This document shows positions 16,267-27,100 of a DNA stretch of 64,000 bases, in pieces. Both the position numbers and the translations under genes were made by a program. The notes beneath the pieces were generated by a model, which was not told the origin of the DNA, did not search any database, and saw only the letters and a program-made list of their open reading frames with translations. The DNA comes from JBCCXZ01 sp965228005 (GTDB taxonomy: Bacteria; Planctomycetota; Planctomycetia; Pirellulales; Lacipirellulaceae): NCBI GenBank assembly GCA_965228005.1, contig CBDDGV010000004.1, positions 434,001 to 498,000 of the forward strand, in the 5' to 3' direction. The first letter of the stretch is position 1, and the number at the start of each line of letters is the position of its first letter.

Positions 16267-19200
16267 CTAGGAACCACCCGCCGCCGGCCGCAAGAGCGGT
16301 TTGAGCGCCGCAAGCATCGCCTTGTAGCTCGTGCCGATGGCCTTGAGGGGCAGGTAGGCGCTCGTGTCGTCCGCCAGCCGCAGCCTGCCGGCGGCCCGCT
16401 GCATCACGCCGCGGAACCGCCGCTCGTCGTGGAATTCGAGCACCAGGTAGGCTCCCTCGACGCGGATCCCCGAGACCGCCCAGCCGTGGGACCACACCCG
16501 CAGCCGTGCTAGCTGCACGAGCTCCGCCACCGGTTCCGGCAGCGGGCCGAAGCGGTCCTCCAGCTCCGCCGCGAACTCGTCCAGCGCCGGCTCGTCCGGC
16601 ACGCGCGCCAGCCGGCGGTAGAGGTCGACCTTCGTCCGGCGGTCGCCGATGTACTCGTCCGGCAGGTACGCCTCGGCGGGCAGCTCGATCGCCACGTCGA
16701 TCGATTCCTTGGGCGGCAGCTTGCGCAGCTCCCGCACGGCCCGCTCCAGCAGGGCGCAGTACAGCTCGTACCCCACCGTGGCGATGTGCCCGCTCTGCTG
16801 CGTGCCGAGGATGTTGCCGGCGCCGCGCAGCTCCAGGTCGCGCATCGCGAGCGCAAACCCGGCGCCCATCTCGCTGAACTCCTCGATCGCCCGCAGCCGC
16901 CGCGCCGCCTCCGGCGAGAGCTGCCGGTCTTCGCCGATCAGCAGGTAGCAGTACGCCCGGTGCTTGTACCGCCCCACCCTGCCCCGCAGCTGGTGCAGGT
17001 CGGCCAGGCCGTAGCGGTCGGCGTCGTCGATGAAAATCGTGTTCGCGTTGGGGATGTCCAAGCCGCTCTCGACGATGGTCGTCGCCAGCAGGATGTCGAA
17101 GTCGTGCCGCACAAACCCCAGCATCACCTCTTCCAGCTCGCGCTCGTTCATCTGGCCGTGGCCGATCGCCAGCGACGCCTCGGGCACGATCTGCTGCAGC
17201 CGGTGCGCGACCTTCTGGATGTCGTGCACCCGGTTGTGGACGAAGTACACCTGCCCGTCGCGGTTCAGTTCGCGGAGCACGGCGTGGCGGATCGTCTCCT
17301 CGTTGAACCGGGTGAGCCGCGTCTCTACCGCCACGCGGTCTTTGGGTGCGGTCTCGAGGTTCGAGATGCTCCGCACCCCCAGCAGCGAGAGGTGCAGCGT
17401 CCGCGGGATGGGCGTGGCGGTCATCGTGAGCACGTCGACGCTCGCCCGCAGCGCCTTGAGCCGCTCTTTGATCTGCACGCCGAACCGCTGCTCCTCGTCG
17501 ATGACGATCAGCCCGAGGTTTTGGAACTCCACGTCCGGCGAGACCAGCCGGTGCGTGCCGATCACCAGGTCGACCTTCCCTTCGACCGTGTTCTGCAGCG
17601 TCTCGCGTGTTTGCTTCGTCGTCGAGAACCGCGAGAGCGACGCGATCTCGAACGGGAACTCCGCCATCCGCTCGCTGAACGTCCGCCGGTGCTGCTCCGC
17701 GAGCACCGTGGTCGGCACCAGCACGGCCACCTGGTAGCCGGCGTCGATCGCCTTGAACGCCGCCCGCATCGCCACCTCGGTCTTGCCGAAGCCCACGTCT
17801 CCGCAGAGGAGCCGGTCCATCGGCTTGGCGGCCGTCATGTCTTCTTTGATGGCATCGATCGCGGCCAGCTGGTCGTCGGTTTCCTGGTAGGGGAACGCCG
17901 CGTCGAACTCCGCCTGCCACGGGGTGTCGCCCGGGAACGCGATGCCCGGGCGCGACTCGCGGGCCGCCTGCAGCTCGAGCATCTCGGCGGCCAGGTCGGT
18001 CACCGCCCGCTCCGCGGCCTGCTTCTGCTTGGCCCACGCCGCGCCGCCGATCTTCGCCAGGTTCGGCTTCGCCTTCCGGCCGCCGACGTACTTCTGCACC
18101 AGGTCGATCTTGCTGGTCGGCACGTACACCCGCGTGCCGCCGAAGTACTCCAGCTCCAGGTGCTCCTCGGCGCCGGCTTCCTTCTGGATGAGCTTCAGCC
18201 CGCGGTATCGGCCGATGCCGTGGGCCAGGTGCACCACCAGGTCGCCCTGACGCAGCTCCAGGAAACTGTCGATCGCCCGGCCGAGCTTCCGTTGCGAGGG
18301 CCGCTGCACCTCGCTGCGGTGGAACAGCTCGGCGGCGCTGATCAGCACCGCCCCCTGGTCCGCCGCGCGGAACCCCCGTTCGAGCCGCCCCAACGCCAGC
18401 CGCAGCCGGCCGCTGTCGGCGAGCGTCGACCCGGCGAACAGCTCGCCCAGCCGCTGCATCTCGGCCTCGGTGTCGGCGATCAGGTAGACGCGGTCTTCGC
18501 CCGCTGCGGTTTCCAGCTCCTCACGCACACGCTGTACTTCGCCGCTGAACCGCTCGACCGACTCGAACCGCGCGTGCGCCACCGCCGCGGCTTCCGCAGC
18601 GGGCACGCCCGCGATCGTGATATTGGTGAACCCCGTCAACTCCTTCACTGTCGTGCCCACCGTCAGGCAGGCCGACGGGTCTTCCAGCAGCCCGTAGAAG
18701 TGCCGGCCCTGCTCGTCGATCTCTTGCGGCTCGACGAGCGCCACCCACGCCCCCTCCGGCAGGTAGGCGGTAGCGTGCGTCCGGTGTGACACCCCCGGGC
18801 TCATCGCCGTGAGTTCAATCACCGTGAGGCTCTCGATGCTCCGCTGCGTGGCGACGTCGAACCCGCGGATCGATTCCAGCTCGTCGCCGAACAGCTCCAG
18901 CCGCACCGGGTGGTCGGCGTCCGGGGCGAACACGTCGATGATGCCGCCGCGGCGGGCGAACTCCCCCGGTAGCTCAACCGCCGTGGTGTTCTGGAACCCG
19001 CCCTCGGCGAGCCAGGCGCAGAAGGCGTCGGCGTCGAGCGTCTGCTCGACCGCCAGCCGCCGGGTCGCCGCGGCCAAATCGTCGCGGCTCGGCACGGGCT
19101 GCATCAGGCTCTGGATCGATGCAACGACTACCGCGTGTTCGGTAGTAGGGTCCTTGCCCGAAAGCCGCTTCAACGCCCGCAGCCGGCCGCCGAACACCTC

Positions 19201-19524
19201 ATCGCGGGCGAGCCGCTCGCGGCCTTCGCTCTCCCAAGCCGGCAGCCGCACCACGGGCGCGCGGGTGAAGAGCGCCAGGTCGGACTCGAGTGTGTCGCAC
19301 TCCTTCTCGCGGGCCGTTACGACGAGCAGCGGGTGCTCCGCCGACCGGAGGAGCGCAGCCACAGCCAGCGCGCAGGAAGAGCCCCAGACACCGCCCACGG
19401 CGGCCGATTGACCCTCCTGGAGCCGTTCGACCGCCTCGCGGAGCCCCGGCGACGCTTCGAGTTGAGCGGCCAGCGCGAGCAGTTCGTCAGAAACCGTGGC
19501 CCCGGCCGCTTGGGCCGTGCTCAT
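16267..19524 (-). CDS. mfd: Transcription-repair coupling factor Mfd
   Basis: 1085 aa from ATG 19524; E. coli Mfd is 1148. Mfd removes RNA polymerase stalled at DNA lesions and recruits UvrA. It has a UvrB-homology N-terminus, a CarD-like RNA-polymerase-interaction domain around residue 425 (LRQGDLVVHLAHGIGRYRGL), RecG-like helicase motifs with Walker A GDVGFGKT near residue 575 and DEEQRFGV near 675, then motif VI and a TRCF C-terminal domain. The start was chosen at MSTAQAAG because upstream codons in frame overlap no ribosome site. It sits 45 bp ahead of the SurA-like gene, which it may precede in an operon. Confidence 0.97.
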   Translation of the reverse strand: MSTAQAAGATVSDELLALAAQLEASPGLREAVERLQEGQSAAVGGVWGSSCALAVAALLRSAEHPLLVVTAREKECDTLESDLALFTRAPVVRLPAWESEGRERLARDEVFGGRLRALKRLSGKDPTTEHAVVVASIQSLMQPVPSRDDLAAATRRLAVEQTLDADAFCAWLAEGGFQNTTAVELPGEFARRGGIIDVFAPDADHPVRLELFGDELESIRGFDVATQRSIESLTVIELTAMSPGVSHRTHATAYLPEGAWVALVEPQEIDEQGRHFYGLLEDPSACLTVGTTVKELTGFTNITIAGVPAAEAAAVAHARFESVERFSGEVQRVREELETAAGEDRVYLIADTEAEMQRLGELFAGSTLADSGRLRLALGRLERGFRAADQGAVLISAAELFHRSEVQRPSQRKLGRAIDSFLELRQGDLVVHLAHGIGRYRGLKLIQKEAGAEEHLELEYFGGTRVYVPTSKIDLVQKYVGGRKAKPNLAKIGGAAWAKQKQAAERAVTDLAAEMLELQAARESRPGIAFPGDTPWQAEFDAAFPYQETDDQLAAIDAIKEDMTAAKPMDRLLCGDVGFGKTEVAMRAAFKAIDAGYQVAVLVPTTVLAEQHRRTFSERMAEFPFEIASLSRFSTTKQTRETLQNTVEGKVDLVIGTHRLVSPDVEFQNLGLIVIDEEQRFGVQIKERLKALRASVDVLTMTATPIPRTLHLSLLGVRSISNLETAPKDRVAVETRLTRFNEETIRHAVLRELNRDGQVYFVHNRVHDIQKVAHRLQQIVPEASLAIGHGQMNERELEEVMLGFVRHDFDILLATTIVESGLDIPNANTIFIDDADRYGLADLHQLRGRVGRYKHRAYCYLLIGEDRQLSPEAARRLRAIEEFSEMGAGFALAMRDLELRGAGNILGTQQSGHIATVGYELYCALLERAVRELRKLPPKESIDVAIELPAEAYLPDEYIGDRRTKVDLYRRLARVPDEPALDEFAAELEDRFGPLPEPVAELVQLARLRVWSHGWAVSGIRVEGAYLVLEFHDERRFRGVMQRAAGRLRLADDTSAYLPLKAIGTSYKAMLAALKPLLRPAAGGS

Positions 19525-19595
19525 TGGTAGTGCCGCGATTCTACGCAGGGCCGTCCCCGGCACCTAGAGCGCGGCGCTCCACGGCGGGCGTTCGG

Positions 19596-19925
19596 CTACG
19601 GGTCCACCCGCAGGTGGGCGATGCTCTCGCGGGGAAACCAAAACTGGCCGCTCAATTGGCCCTCGGAGCCGATCCTCTCCAGAACCACCCATTCGCGGTT
19701 CATGCGGACGAAGCGTCCCGACACGGTCAGGCCGGGTTCACCGCGACCGGTGACGGTGCAGTAGGCCCCGGCGGGCGGAGCCATCAGCTCGCGTGCCCGC
19801 CGCTCGGCCCGTTCGGAATAGGTTTGCCAGGTGGTGTAGCCGCTCCAGGCCACCAGAGCGACCACGGTCGCGATGAGCACGGTGCGTAACCGCGGGCGGA
19901 ACCAGGAGCGGCGGGTTTCGGCCAT
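19596..19925 (-). CDS. Small single-pass membrane protein
   Basis: 109 aa from ATG 19925 (MAETRRSWFRPRLRTVLIAT). A basic N-terminus is followed by one membrane helix at residues about 16-33 (TVLIATVVALVAWSGYTTW) and an extracytoplasmic beta-rich domain that opens YCTVTGRGEPGLTVSGRFVR. No family is recognised. The longer frame starting at 20225 overlaps the divergent small gene and is unlikely. It may be transcribed with mfd. Confidence 0.6.
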   Translation of the reverse strand: MAETRRSWFRPRLRTVLIATVVALVAWSGYTTWQTYSERAERRARELMAPPAGAYCTVTGRGEPGLTVSGRFVRMNREWVVLERIGSEGQLSGQFWFPRESIAHLRVDP

Positions 19926-20121
19926 CCATGCATTGTAGCAGGCAGCTCTCGGCCCCCTCAAAACCGCGCAGGCCCGCACCACCGGCGGCCGTGGGGCCGG
20001 CTCGGCTGGGGATCGCCGGCGACCGGTTGTGCTCCCGTGGCCCGGCGGGCCGATACCTACGGATGGAGCCTTCCCGCCGGCGATCGCGGCGGGCCGAATC
20101 TCTAGGAAGGAGGACCGCACG

Positions 20122-20346
20122 ATGTGGCGTGCATTGTTTCTTGCGCTAGGCGCCTTCACGTGCATCCTGGGGGTGCAGGCCCTCGCCGTCGAGCGGGCCA
20201 CCGTCAAGCAATCCTCCCCGGACAACCCCGGTTCCTACACTTATACCGAGGTAACGCTGCCCGATTGGGCCCCCTGGAGCCTCATGTCTTCGGGGGTGGT
20301 GGTGGTGCTCTACTCGTTCTCGCTCCCCAAAAAAGTCGGCGGCTAG
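20122..20346 (+). CDS. Small two-helix membrane protein
   Basis: 74 aa from ATG 20122, preceded by a near-perfect ribosome binding site (aggaaggagg at 20104-20113). The hydrophobic N-terminus (LFLALGAFTCILGVQALAVE) and a second helix near residues 52-66 (SGVVVVLYSFSLP) flank a polar loop. The strong ribosome site supports a real gene despite its size. The function is unknown. Confidence 0.68.
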   Translation: MWRALFLALGAFTCILGVQALAVERATVKQSSPDNPGSYTYTEVTLPDWAPWSLMSSGVVVVLYSFSLPKKVGG

Positions 20347-20616
20347 CAGGCACTTACTGCTCCTGGCGGCCCGTGCGGCGCGAACCCGCGATCGCGGCCT
20401 CTGCTCCAACTGGCGGGGCCGCCCTAACAGTTGGCCCCGTCTAGTTGTAATAGGCCCGTAAACGGCCTACGATGGAAAGGTTTAGGGCCGAACCGCAGGC
20501 CCTCCCAGTGTGGCCCCTCAACGCCCGCGGCGTCGCCCGCCAGACGCTCTTCGCGACCCCGCCCCGCCGTCAACGCCGTTTCCCGATCCACCCCGCTGCT
20601 CACCGGAACCCTTGCC

Positions 20617-22386
20617 GTGGCTACCGCGACCCCCCCGAAGACCGCCAACGAACTCACCTCCGGCGCCGACATCCTGGTTCAGTCCCTGGTCCGCTTGGGC
20701 GTCGACACCATCTTCGCCTACCCCGGCGGCGCGAGCATGCCGCTGCACCAGGCGCTCACGCGGGTGAAGGACGAGCTGCGAACGATCCTCCCGCGGCACG
20801 AGCAGGGCGGCGGCTTCGCCGCGCAGGGCATCGCCCGCGCCACCGGCAAGGTCGGCGTCTGCATGGCTACCAGCGGCCCCGGCGCCACGAACCTCGTCAC
20901 CGCCATCGCCGACGCCAAGCTGGACAGCATCCCGCTCTTGGCGATCACCGGCCAGGTGCCCACCCACGCCATCGGCACCGACGCGTTCCAAGAGACGCCC
21001 ATCGTCGAGGTCTGCCGCGGCATCACCAAGCACCACTACCTCGTGACCGACGTCAACGACGTCGCCCGCGTGGTGAAGGAAGCGCACCTGATCGCCACCA
21101 CCGGCCGCCCCGGCCCGGTGTTGATCGACGTGCCCAAAGACGTGCAGCTCGCGCAGTGCGTGCCCGACTTCGACGCCGAGCTGAACCTGCCCGGCTACTC
21201 GTTCGACAAGCCGCTCGCCAAGCCGGAGCAGATCAAGCAGGCCGCCGCGGCGATCAAGCTCGCCAAGCGCCCGGTGATCTACGCCGGCGGCGGCATCATC
21301 CTGGCCGAGGCCAGCGAACAGCTCCGCGAGTTGGTCGAGAAGACCGGCATCCCCATCACCACCACCGTCATGGGCCTGGGCATCTTCCCCGGCTCCCACG
21401 AGCTCTCGCTCGACATGCTCGGCATGCACGGCTCGGTGTACGCCAACTACGCCGTCGACGAGGCCGACCTGCTGATCGCCCTCGGCGTGCGGTTCGACGA
21501 CCGCGTCACGGGCAAGGTCGACGAGTTCTGCAAGCACGGCAAGATCATCCACATCGACGTCGACGCCTCGGAGCTCAACAAGAACAAAGAGGCCCACTTC
21601 CCCATCTGCAGCGATGTGAAGTTCGCCCTCGAAGGGCTGAACAAGATCGTCGAGCCGCCCGAGGACATCTCCGACTGGGTCACCCGCTGCAAGAAGTGGA
21701 AGCTCAAGCACCCGTTCTCGTTCGACGAGAGCTACCCCGGCATCACGCAGCAGCTCGCTATCCAGGAGCTGTGGAAGCTCACCGCTGACCAAGACCCGGT
21801 CGTGGCTGTCGGCGTCGGCCAGCACCAGATGTGGGCCGCCCAGTTCTTCAAGTTCGAGAAGCCCCGGACGTGGCTCTCCAGCAGCGGCCTGGGCACGATG
21901 GGCTTCGGCCTGCCCGCCGCGATGGGCGTCCAGGCCGCCTTCCCCGACCGGCTGGTGATCGACATCGACGGCGACGGCAGCTTCCTGATGAATGTCCAGG
22001 AGCTGGCCACCTGCGCCTGCGAGAAGCTCCCCGTGAAGGTGCTGCTCTTGAACAACCAGCACCTCGGCATGGTCGTGCAGTGGGAAGATCGCTTCATGGC
22101 CGGCAACCGGGCCCACACCTACCTGGGACCCGTCGACAACCCCGAAGCGGTTGGCGAGGGCGACGGCATCGGTCCTGCGGACCGCTACCCCGACTTCGTC
22201 GGCATCGCCAAGGGCTTCGGCTGCGGCGCCGCTTACGTCAAAGACAAGGCCGACCTCCTGCCCGCCCTGGAAGAGATGCTCGCCTACGACGGCCCGTACG
22301 TCCTCGACGTCGAGACGCCGTACCAGGAGCACGTCCTCCCGATGATCCCCGGCGGCAAGACCGTGAAGGACATCATCATCCAGTAG
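20617..22386 (+). CDS. ilvB: Acetolactate synthase large subunit
   Basis: 589 aa from GTG 20617; the frame is open to 20431 but homology begins at TANELTSGADILVQSLV. It is the ThDP- and FAD-dependent enzyme that makes acetolactate or acetohydroxybutyrate for Val/Leu/Ile synthesis. It shows the ThDP glutamate in RHEQGGGFAAQGIARATGK near residue 61, FAYPGGASMPLHQAL, the FAD/quinone-type region GVRFDDRVTGKVDEF near 293-307, and the ThDP motif GDGSFLMNVQEL near 451. No ilvN regulatory subunit or ilvC follows, unlike many bacteria. The regulatory subunit must be elsewhere. Confidence 0.94.
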   Translation: MATATPPKTANELTSGADILVQSLVRLGVDTIFAYPGGASMPLHQALTRVKDELRTILPRHEQGGGFAAQGIARATGKVGVCMATSGPGATNLVTAIADAKLDSIPLLAITGQVPTHAIGTDAFQETPIVEVCRGITKHHYLVTDVNDVARVVKEAHLIATTGRPGPVLIDVPKDVQLAQCVPDFDAELNLPGYSFDKPLAKPEQIKQAAAAIKLAKRPVIYAGGGIILAEASEQLRELVEKTGIPITTTVMGLGIFPGSHELSLDMLGMHGSVYANYAVDEADLLIALGVRFDDRVTGKVDEFCKHGKIIHIDVDASELNKNKEAHFPICSDVKFALEGLNKIVEPPEDISDWVTRCKKWKLKHPFSFDESYPGITQQLAIQELWKLTADQDPVVAVGVGQHQMWAAQFFKFEKPRTWLSSSGLGTMGFGLPAAMGVQAAFPDRLVIDIDGDGSFLMNVQELATCACEKLPVKVLLLNNQHLGMVVQWEDRFMAGNRAHTYLGPVDNPEAVGEGDGIGPADRYPDFVGIAKGFGCGAAYVKDKADLLPALEEMLAYDGPYVLDVETPYQEHVLPMIPGGKTVKDIIIQ

Positions 22387-22397
22387 GCGCTCCTGTT

Positions 22398-22580
22398 AGC
22401 GAAGCCGATGGAAGCGAAGGAGATTGGGGAGATGATGGGGATAAGGCGGAGATGAAGAAGGGGATTGTAAGAAAGCCGTAGCTAGCGTCCTCGAATCCGC
22501 AGCTGCTTGGCTCCTGTCCCCCGTCTCCTGTCCGCTTTAGCATCCCCCTTCATCTCCCATATCCCCCTATCTCCTTCCTC
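22398..22580. repeat. Imperfect inverted repeat with purine/pyrimidine arms (copy 2)
   Basis: The left arm at about 22410-22460 (cgaaggagattggggaga and on) pairs with the right arm at about 22541-22588 (catcccccttcatctcccat and on). Between them lies a ctcctgtcccccgtctcc stretch (22511-22532) resembling the agacagg repeat at 3877-4017. It sits just after ilvB. Confidence 0.68.
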
Positions 22581-22599
22581 ACAATCGACTCAACAAGCG

Positions 22600-22645
22600 C
22601 ACAAAAAAAGCCCGCCTGCAGCACATGCAGGCGGGCTTTGTGTTT
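22600..22645. terminator. Bidirectional Rho-independent terminator
   Basis: Stem aaagcccgcctgca (22607-22620), gcaca loop, tgcaggcgggcttt (22626-22639), flanked by a run of A residues on the left (T run on the minus strand) and by tgtttta on the right. It ends the small basic protein gene (stop at 22663, -) and could also serve ilvB. Confidence 0.9.
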
Positions 22646-22662
22646 TATCTGTGCGGAGTCGA

Positions 22663-22878
22663 TCAGCTTTCGGTCGACTCGTCCTCGTCTTCCTTAGCCT
22701 TCTTCTTCTTTTTCTTCATCTGCAGCTTACGCACTCGCACTTTGGGCAGGCCCAGGGGCGAGTCGCCCTCCTGCCAGCGGTCCGCCTCGCGGAGCTTCTC
22801 GAGCCGCTCGACGCGGGTCAGCACGCTGCGGTTGCCCGTGCCGCCGCGCTTCACTTTCAGGGACTTGTCGATCGTCAT
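22663..22878 (-). CDS. Small basic protein (TIGR04137-like)
   Basis: 71 aa from ATG 22878. The opening MTIDKSLKVKRGGTGNRSVL, then TRVERLEKLRE, matches the small basic protein family conserved across planctomycetes and Verrucomicrobia. The C-terminus carries a lysine run (MKKKKKKAKEDEDES). The charge pattern suggests RNA or ribosome association, but no function is established. It is a monocistronic gene with its own strong terminator, consistent with high expression. The longer frame to 23184 overlaps the SDR gene and is not used. Confidence 0.85.
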   Translation of the reverse strand: MTIDKSLKVKRGGTGNRSVLTRVERLEKLREADRWQEGDSPLGLPKVRVRKLQMKKKKKKAKEDEDESTES

Positions 22879-22991
22879 GTCGTCTAGGCTCCGATAGGGG
22901 GGCGGGCCGTGTTTCACCCGAGCCTCGTAAAATAGGCGATCCGCCCGGGCCGAGCAACCCCCCGCCCGTCGCCCGCACCGACGCCTCGGCC

Positions 22992-23891
22992 TCAGTCCAC
23001 CCGCTTCAGCGTGCCCATCACCCGGGCCATGATGCGGTCGAACAGCCGCGGACCCGCCCCGGCACGCAGCCACTGCAGGCCCCGGGCGTCCCACCCCACG
23101 GTGTAGTAGGCCTTGGGCCACCGCGCCTCCAACGCCCGCAGGACCGTCTGGGCCACGTGCTCGGGCGTCGTCGCCGAGTCGCACCCCCGCTCGTTGAACT
23201 TCCCGGCCTGCCGGTACAGCTGCTCGTACCCCTCGCGCAGGTGGTCGGGGATGCGTTCCTGCTGCTCGGCCAGCTCCCGGCGGGCCTTGTCGAAAATGGG
23301 CGTCCCCACTTGCCCCGGCCGGACCGTGGAGAGCTGCACCCCCCAGGGCCGCAGCTCCACCCGCATGGTGTCGGTCAGGGCTTCGAGCGCAAACTTACTC
23401 GCCGAGTACGCCCCCACCATCGGCAGGGCCAGCGTGCCGTTCAGCGAGCTGACGTTCACCACCCGCCCCCGCCCGTGCCGCCGCACGCCCTCGCGCAACA
23501 GCGGCAAGCACGCCTGGGTGAGCCGCAGCGGCCCGAGCGTGTTCACCTCCAGCAACCGCCGCACCTGGTCGGCGTCCGAAAGCTCCACCGCCGCCGGGAG
23601 ACCCACCCCGGCGTTGTTCACCAGCCCGACGAGCGCTCCACCGGAAGATTCACGGATCGTGTCGACCGCAACCCGCAGCTGGTCGTCGTCGGTCACGTCG
23701 AGCAGCACGTGGTGGATCCGCCCCGCTTCAGACGAATCCAGCCCCGCCCCGGTCTCCGGGCACCGCACGCCGGCAAACACCCGGTAGCCCCGCGCGGCCA
23801 GGCCGACCGCCACCGCCCGGCCGATGCCCGAAGAGCACCCCGTTACCAGCACGGCCCCGCCGCCGCTCTCCGAGCCGTTGGTTCCCGCCAT
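22992..23891 (-). CDS. SDR family oxidoreductase
   Basis: 299 aa classical short-chain dehydrogenase. The cofactor loop is VTGCSSGIG at residues 16-24, NNAG occurs near residue 91, the catalytic serine lies in VVNVSSLNGTLAL, and the YxxxK pair is YSASK near residue 164. The length and C-terminal extension (RWPKAYYTVGWDARGLQWLR) fit the retinol-dehydrogenase-like SDR group. It uses NAD(P)(H); the substrate is unknown. It is a single gene between the small basic protein and the surface-protein block. Confidence 0.92.
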   Translation of the reverse strand: MAGTNGSESGGGAVLVTGCSSGIGRAVAVGLAARGYRVFAGVRCPETGAGLDSSEAGRIHHVLLDVTDDDQLRVAVDTIRESSGGALVGLVNNAGVGLPAAVELSDADQVRRLLEVNTLGPLRLTQACLPLLREGVRRHGRGRVVNVSSLNGTLALPMVGAYSASKFALEALTDTMRVELRPWGVQLSTVRPGQVGTPIFDKARRELAEQQERIPDHLREGYEQLYRQAGKFNERGCDSATTPEHVAQTVLRALEARWPKAYYTVGWDARGLQWLRAGAGPRLFDRIMARVMGTLKRVD

Positions 23892-24111
23892 CTGTTCTCC
23901 GCCGCAGTGCGAGTCGCACGAACGTGTAGGGTCTCCGGCGGTGTGTTTGCCGATCGGATCGACGAAAAAGCCGCTGCGCCTCGCTTAAGTGCGCTTGAGA
24001 AGCCGCCGCCAGCAGGCAACCGGCGTTGCGACGACTCTAGCAGACGGCGCGGGCCTTGCCGAACGGTTTGTGCCGGCGGCCCGGCTCTCCCGTGCCCAAA
24101 GACGGCCCCGA

Positions 24112-27100
24112 TCAGACCCAGTCGGCGAAGGCGTCGTCCACCCCGCCGACCGCTTCCTCATCGGGCTCCCGATCGTCCTCGCGCTCGGCAATTAGGTCGA
24201 CCGGCCCGATGGCGTCCCCGGAACGAACGCCCGACCACGGGTCAGCCGCCGCCGGCTCCGGCCGCACCGGCCCCATCACGGCCGCAGCAAAGACGGCGTC
24301 CCGCTCCCGCCGCTCGGCCTCTTCGGGCAGATCGAAATCTGCCGCAAGCGCCCGTGCCACCGGCTGCTCGCCAGCCAGTGCCAGCGCCGGAGCGCCGCGC
24401 TGAGCGGCGAGCAGATCGGCCACGTCCGTATCCCCGTCGCCGTCCCTATCGTCGACAATGGCCGACATCCCCGGCGGCCGGGTCTGCACCTCGAACGCCC
24501 CGATGTCGATCGCCGCCCCGGCCACGCGCGTAAATCCCGCCCCGCGTTGGTCGAACTCCGGCACGCCGTCCACGCCGGCTATCAGCGACGGGTCCCCCGC
24601 ATCAATCGCCGGGCTCCCCGGCAAGAGCGCGTGCGTGGGGGTCGGCCCGCCGTTGTCTTGCAATGGGCCGAGGAGCGGGTCGAAGCCGAGGAGGGTGTTG
24701 TTCAGAACCGCCTGAGTCTCCGGGGCGATCGTGCCCAAGAGCGATGAGGCCACGGTAAACGTGCCATCTTCGGAAGCGATGTCCTCGGGAGTATTGCCCG
24801 CGATCTCATTCCCGAAAGCAATCACATGGTCGAGATCCATGGCGCCGGATTCGGCAAGAATCCCCGCGCCAGAGCCGGAGGACTCTCCGTCCGGGGCGCC
24901 CGCGCGGTTCTCTGTGAACGTGCTGTGGCGAACGAGGACCGGGCCGCCAACGCTGCGAAACTGCATCCCTCCGCCAGAGACGCCGGCGTAGTTGCTAGAG
25001 AACGTTGTGTTGCTGATATCTGTCTTGAGTCTGTCTGATCCAGAGAAGAGAAGCAGACCGCCTCCCGATTGTTGTGCTTCGTTGGAGAAGACCGCGGAGT
25101 CCGTCATCGTGACTTGAGCATTGCTGACGGAGAGTCCTCCTCCAGACAGCTCGGCTCGGTTCGACGAAATAGAGCTCTCTTCTACGACTAGTATGCCGCC
25201 GATAACGCTCAGCCCACCGCCGCTGTGTGCAGAATTGTTGGTGATGTGCGATCGACTCAGAAGAAGCGAAGCCGGCCTTCGGCCGAATGAGATAAGCGAA
25301 ACCCCGCCTCCGGACGTGAATGGATTGTCTCCGAACAGGCTGTGGTTGTTCTGGATGGTGCTGTCCCGGATCGTAGCGATGCCCTGGTAGATATCGACCC
25401 CGCCTCCAAGGAAGGCCCTGTTGTCAGAGATATCAGAACGCTCGATCAACAGGTCTGCGGTTGTAAGCCCTCCGCCAAACTCGGACGTGTTGTGGGTGAC
25501 GCTCGAATCCATCAGCGTTAGCGATCCCAAAAACGAAGAGTTGATCCCACCGCCACTAGTGTTCGAATGGTTGTGGGTAATCACGGACTCCCGAACCGTC
25601 AGATTCTCAAGGTTTAGGACGGCGCCCCCTGCTACCGAATCTCCACCGGTTAGCGTGACGCCTGCGATAACAGCATTGAAGGGATCCCTGGAGCCCCGAT
25701 CACCAATGATAAAGAACACCCGGCTGCCGTCGCCGTCGTTGGTGTCGTCGCCGTCGTCGAGCGTGGAGTCGGGCGTCGGGTCGTTCCCACTGGCGTCGAT
25801 CGTCAACAGCTCCGACCCAGGGCCGGTGATCGTCAAGGAATCCGTGATTTGCAGCTCGCCCTCCGCCAGCAGGATCGTCGCGGGCCCATCAAAGCCAAAA
25901 TCAAAGACGATCTCCTGATGCCCCGGCACGGTGTTCGCGGCGAAGATCGCCTCGCGCAGCGACGTGACGCCGTCGCCGAAGTCGATCACGTCGGCCGTGG
26001 TGGTCACCACAATCGGCCCGGCGTCTTCTTCGACCGCCATCACTGCCTGTGCCACTGGCTGCTCGCCAGCCAGTGCTTGTGCCGGAGTGCCGCGCTGCGC
26101 TCCGAGCAAATCGGCCAAGTCGTTGTCCCCGTCGCCGTCCAAGTCGTCGACCAAGGCCGACAACCCCGGCGGCCGGGTCTGCACCTCGAACGCCCCGATG
26201 TCGATCGCCGCCCCGGCCACGCGCGTGAAGCCGGGTCCGCGCTGATCGAACTCCGGCACCCCGCCGACGCCGGCCATCAGCGACGGGTCCCCCGCATCAA
26301 TCGCGGGGCTCCCCGGCAGCAGTGCATGTGTCGGCGTTGGGCCTCCGTTGTCCTCAAGCGGGCCCAAGAGCGGGTCGAAGCCGAGGAGGGTGTTGTTGAT
26401 GGTCGCTTCTGTGCCAGGTGCGATCGCTCCAACCAACGAGTCGGCGATCTCAAGCGAGAACTGGCGAACAGTCGACGGTCGAGTCGCGACGTCCTCCGCA
26501 CCGCTCCCAACCTCATTGCCTTGCACGATGGAATGTAGGACCGAGTGATCGCTCGATCTCAACATGAGGCCGCCCCCGGTCGATTCTTCACCCACTGCGG
26601 AGTTACCAACGATCGTGCTGGAAGTGATGGTAGAGGACCAAGCTTCAATACCGCCGCCGCTCGATTGTCTCCCTTTGGTTTGATTGCCGCTGATGGTGCT
26701 GCCATTGATAGTGAGGCTGTTCCAGGCCTGGATCGCTCCGCCGCCGGACAACTCCCCGTAAGTTCTGTTGTTACTGACGGTACTGTTGGTCAACGTAATG
26801 AAGTTCGCGGAAATGCCGCCGCCCCCAGCGTAGCTGTCGCTGTTGGTGCTGTTTCCCGAGATTGTGCTGCCGGTCACCACTGCCCGATAGGCTCGGATGC
26901 CGCCTCCTTCGGAAAGAGGCCCTTGCGTGCGGTTCCCGGCCACGGTGCTGTCGACCAGAGTAACGGTCCCGCTAGTTGATACACCGCCGCCTTCGGCGCT
27001 TCGTCCGTTGGTTCGGTTCCCGCTTACCGAAGACCTTACAAGAGTCAGTCCCATAGAGCTCGAATCGTATCCGCGGAGCCGAATCCCTCCGCCTTCACTA

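Noticed and set aside
14819..18037. Minus-strand 1072-aa open frame
   Set aside because: Alternative-frame shadow across mfd and the SurA-like gene; extreme Arg/Gly/Ala composition and no recognisable domain, while both true frames give clear families.
14977..18789. Plus-strand open frames of 511 and 667 aa
   Set aside because: Antisense to the SurA-like gene and mfd; low-complexity Leu/Arg/Val/His composition typical of reverse frames.
20518..22332. Minus-strand 604-aa open frame
   Set aside because: Opposite-strand shadow of ilvB; Val/Asp/Gly-rich with no motif.
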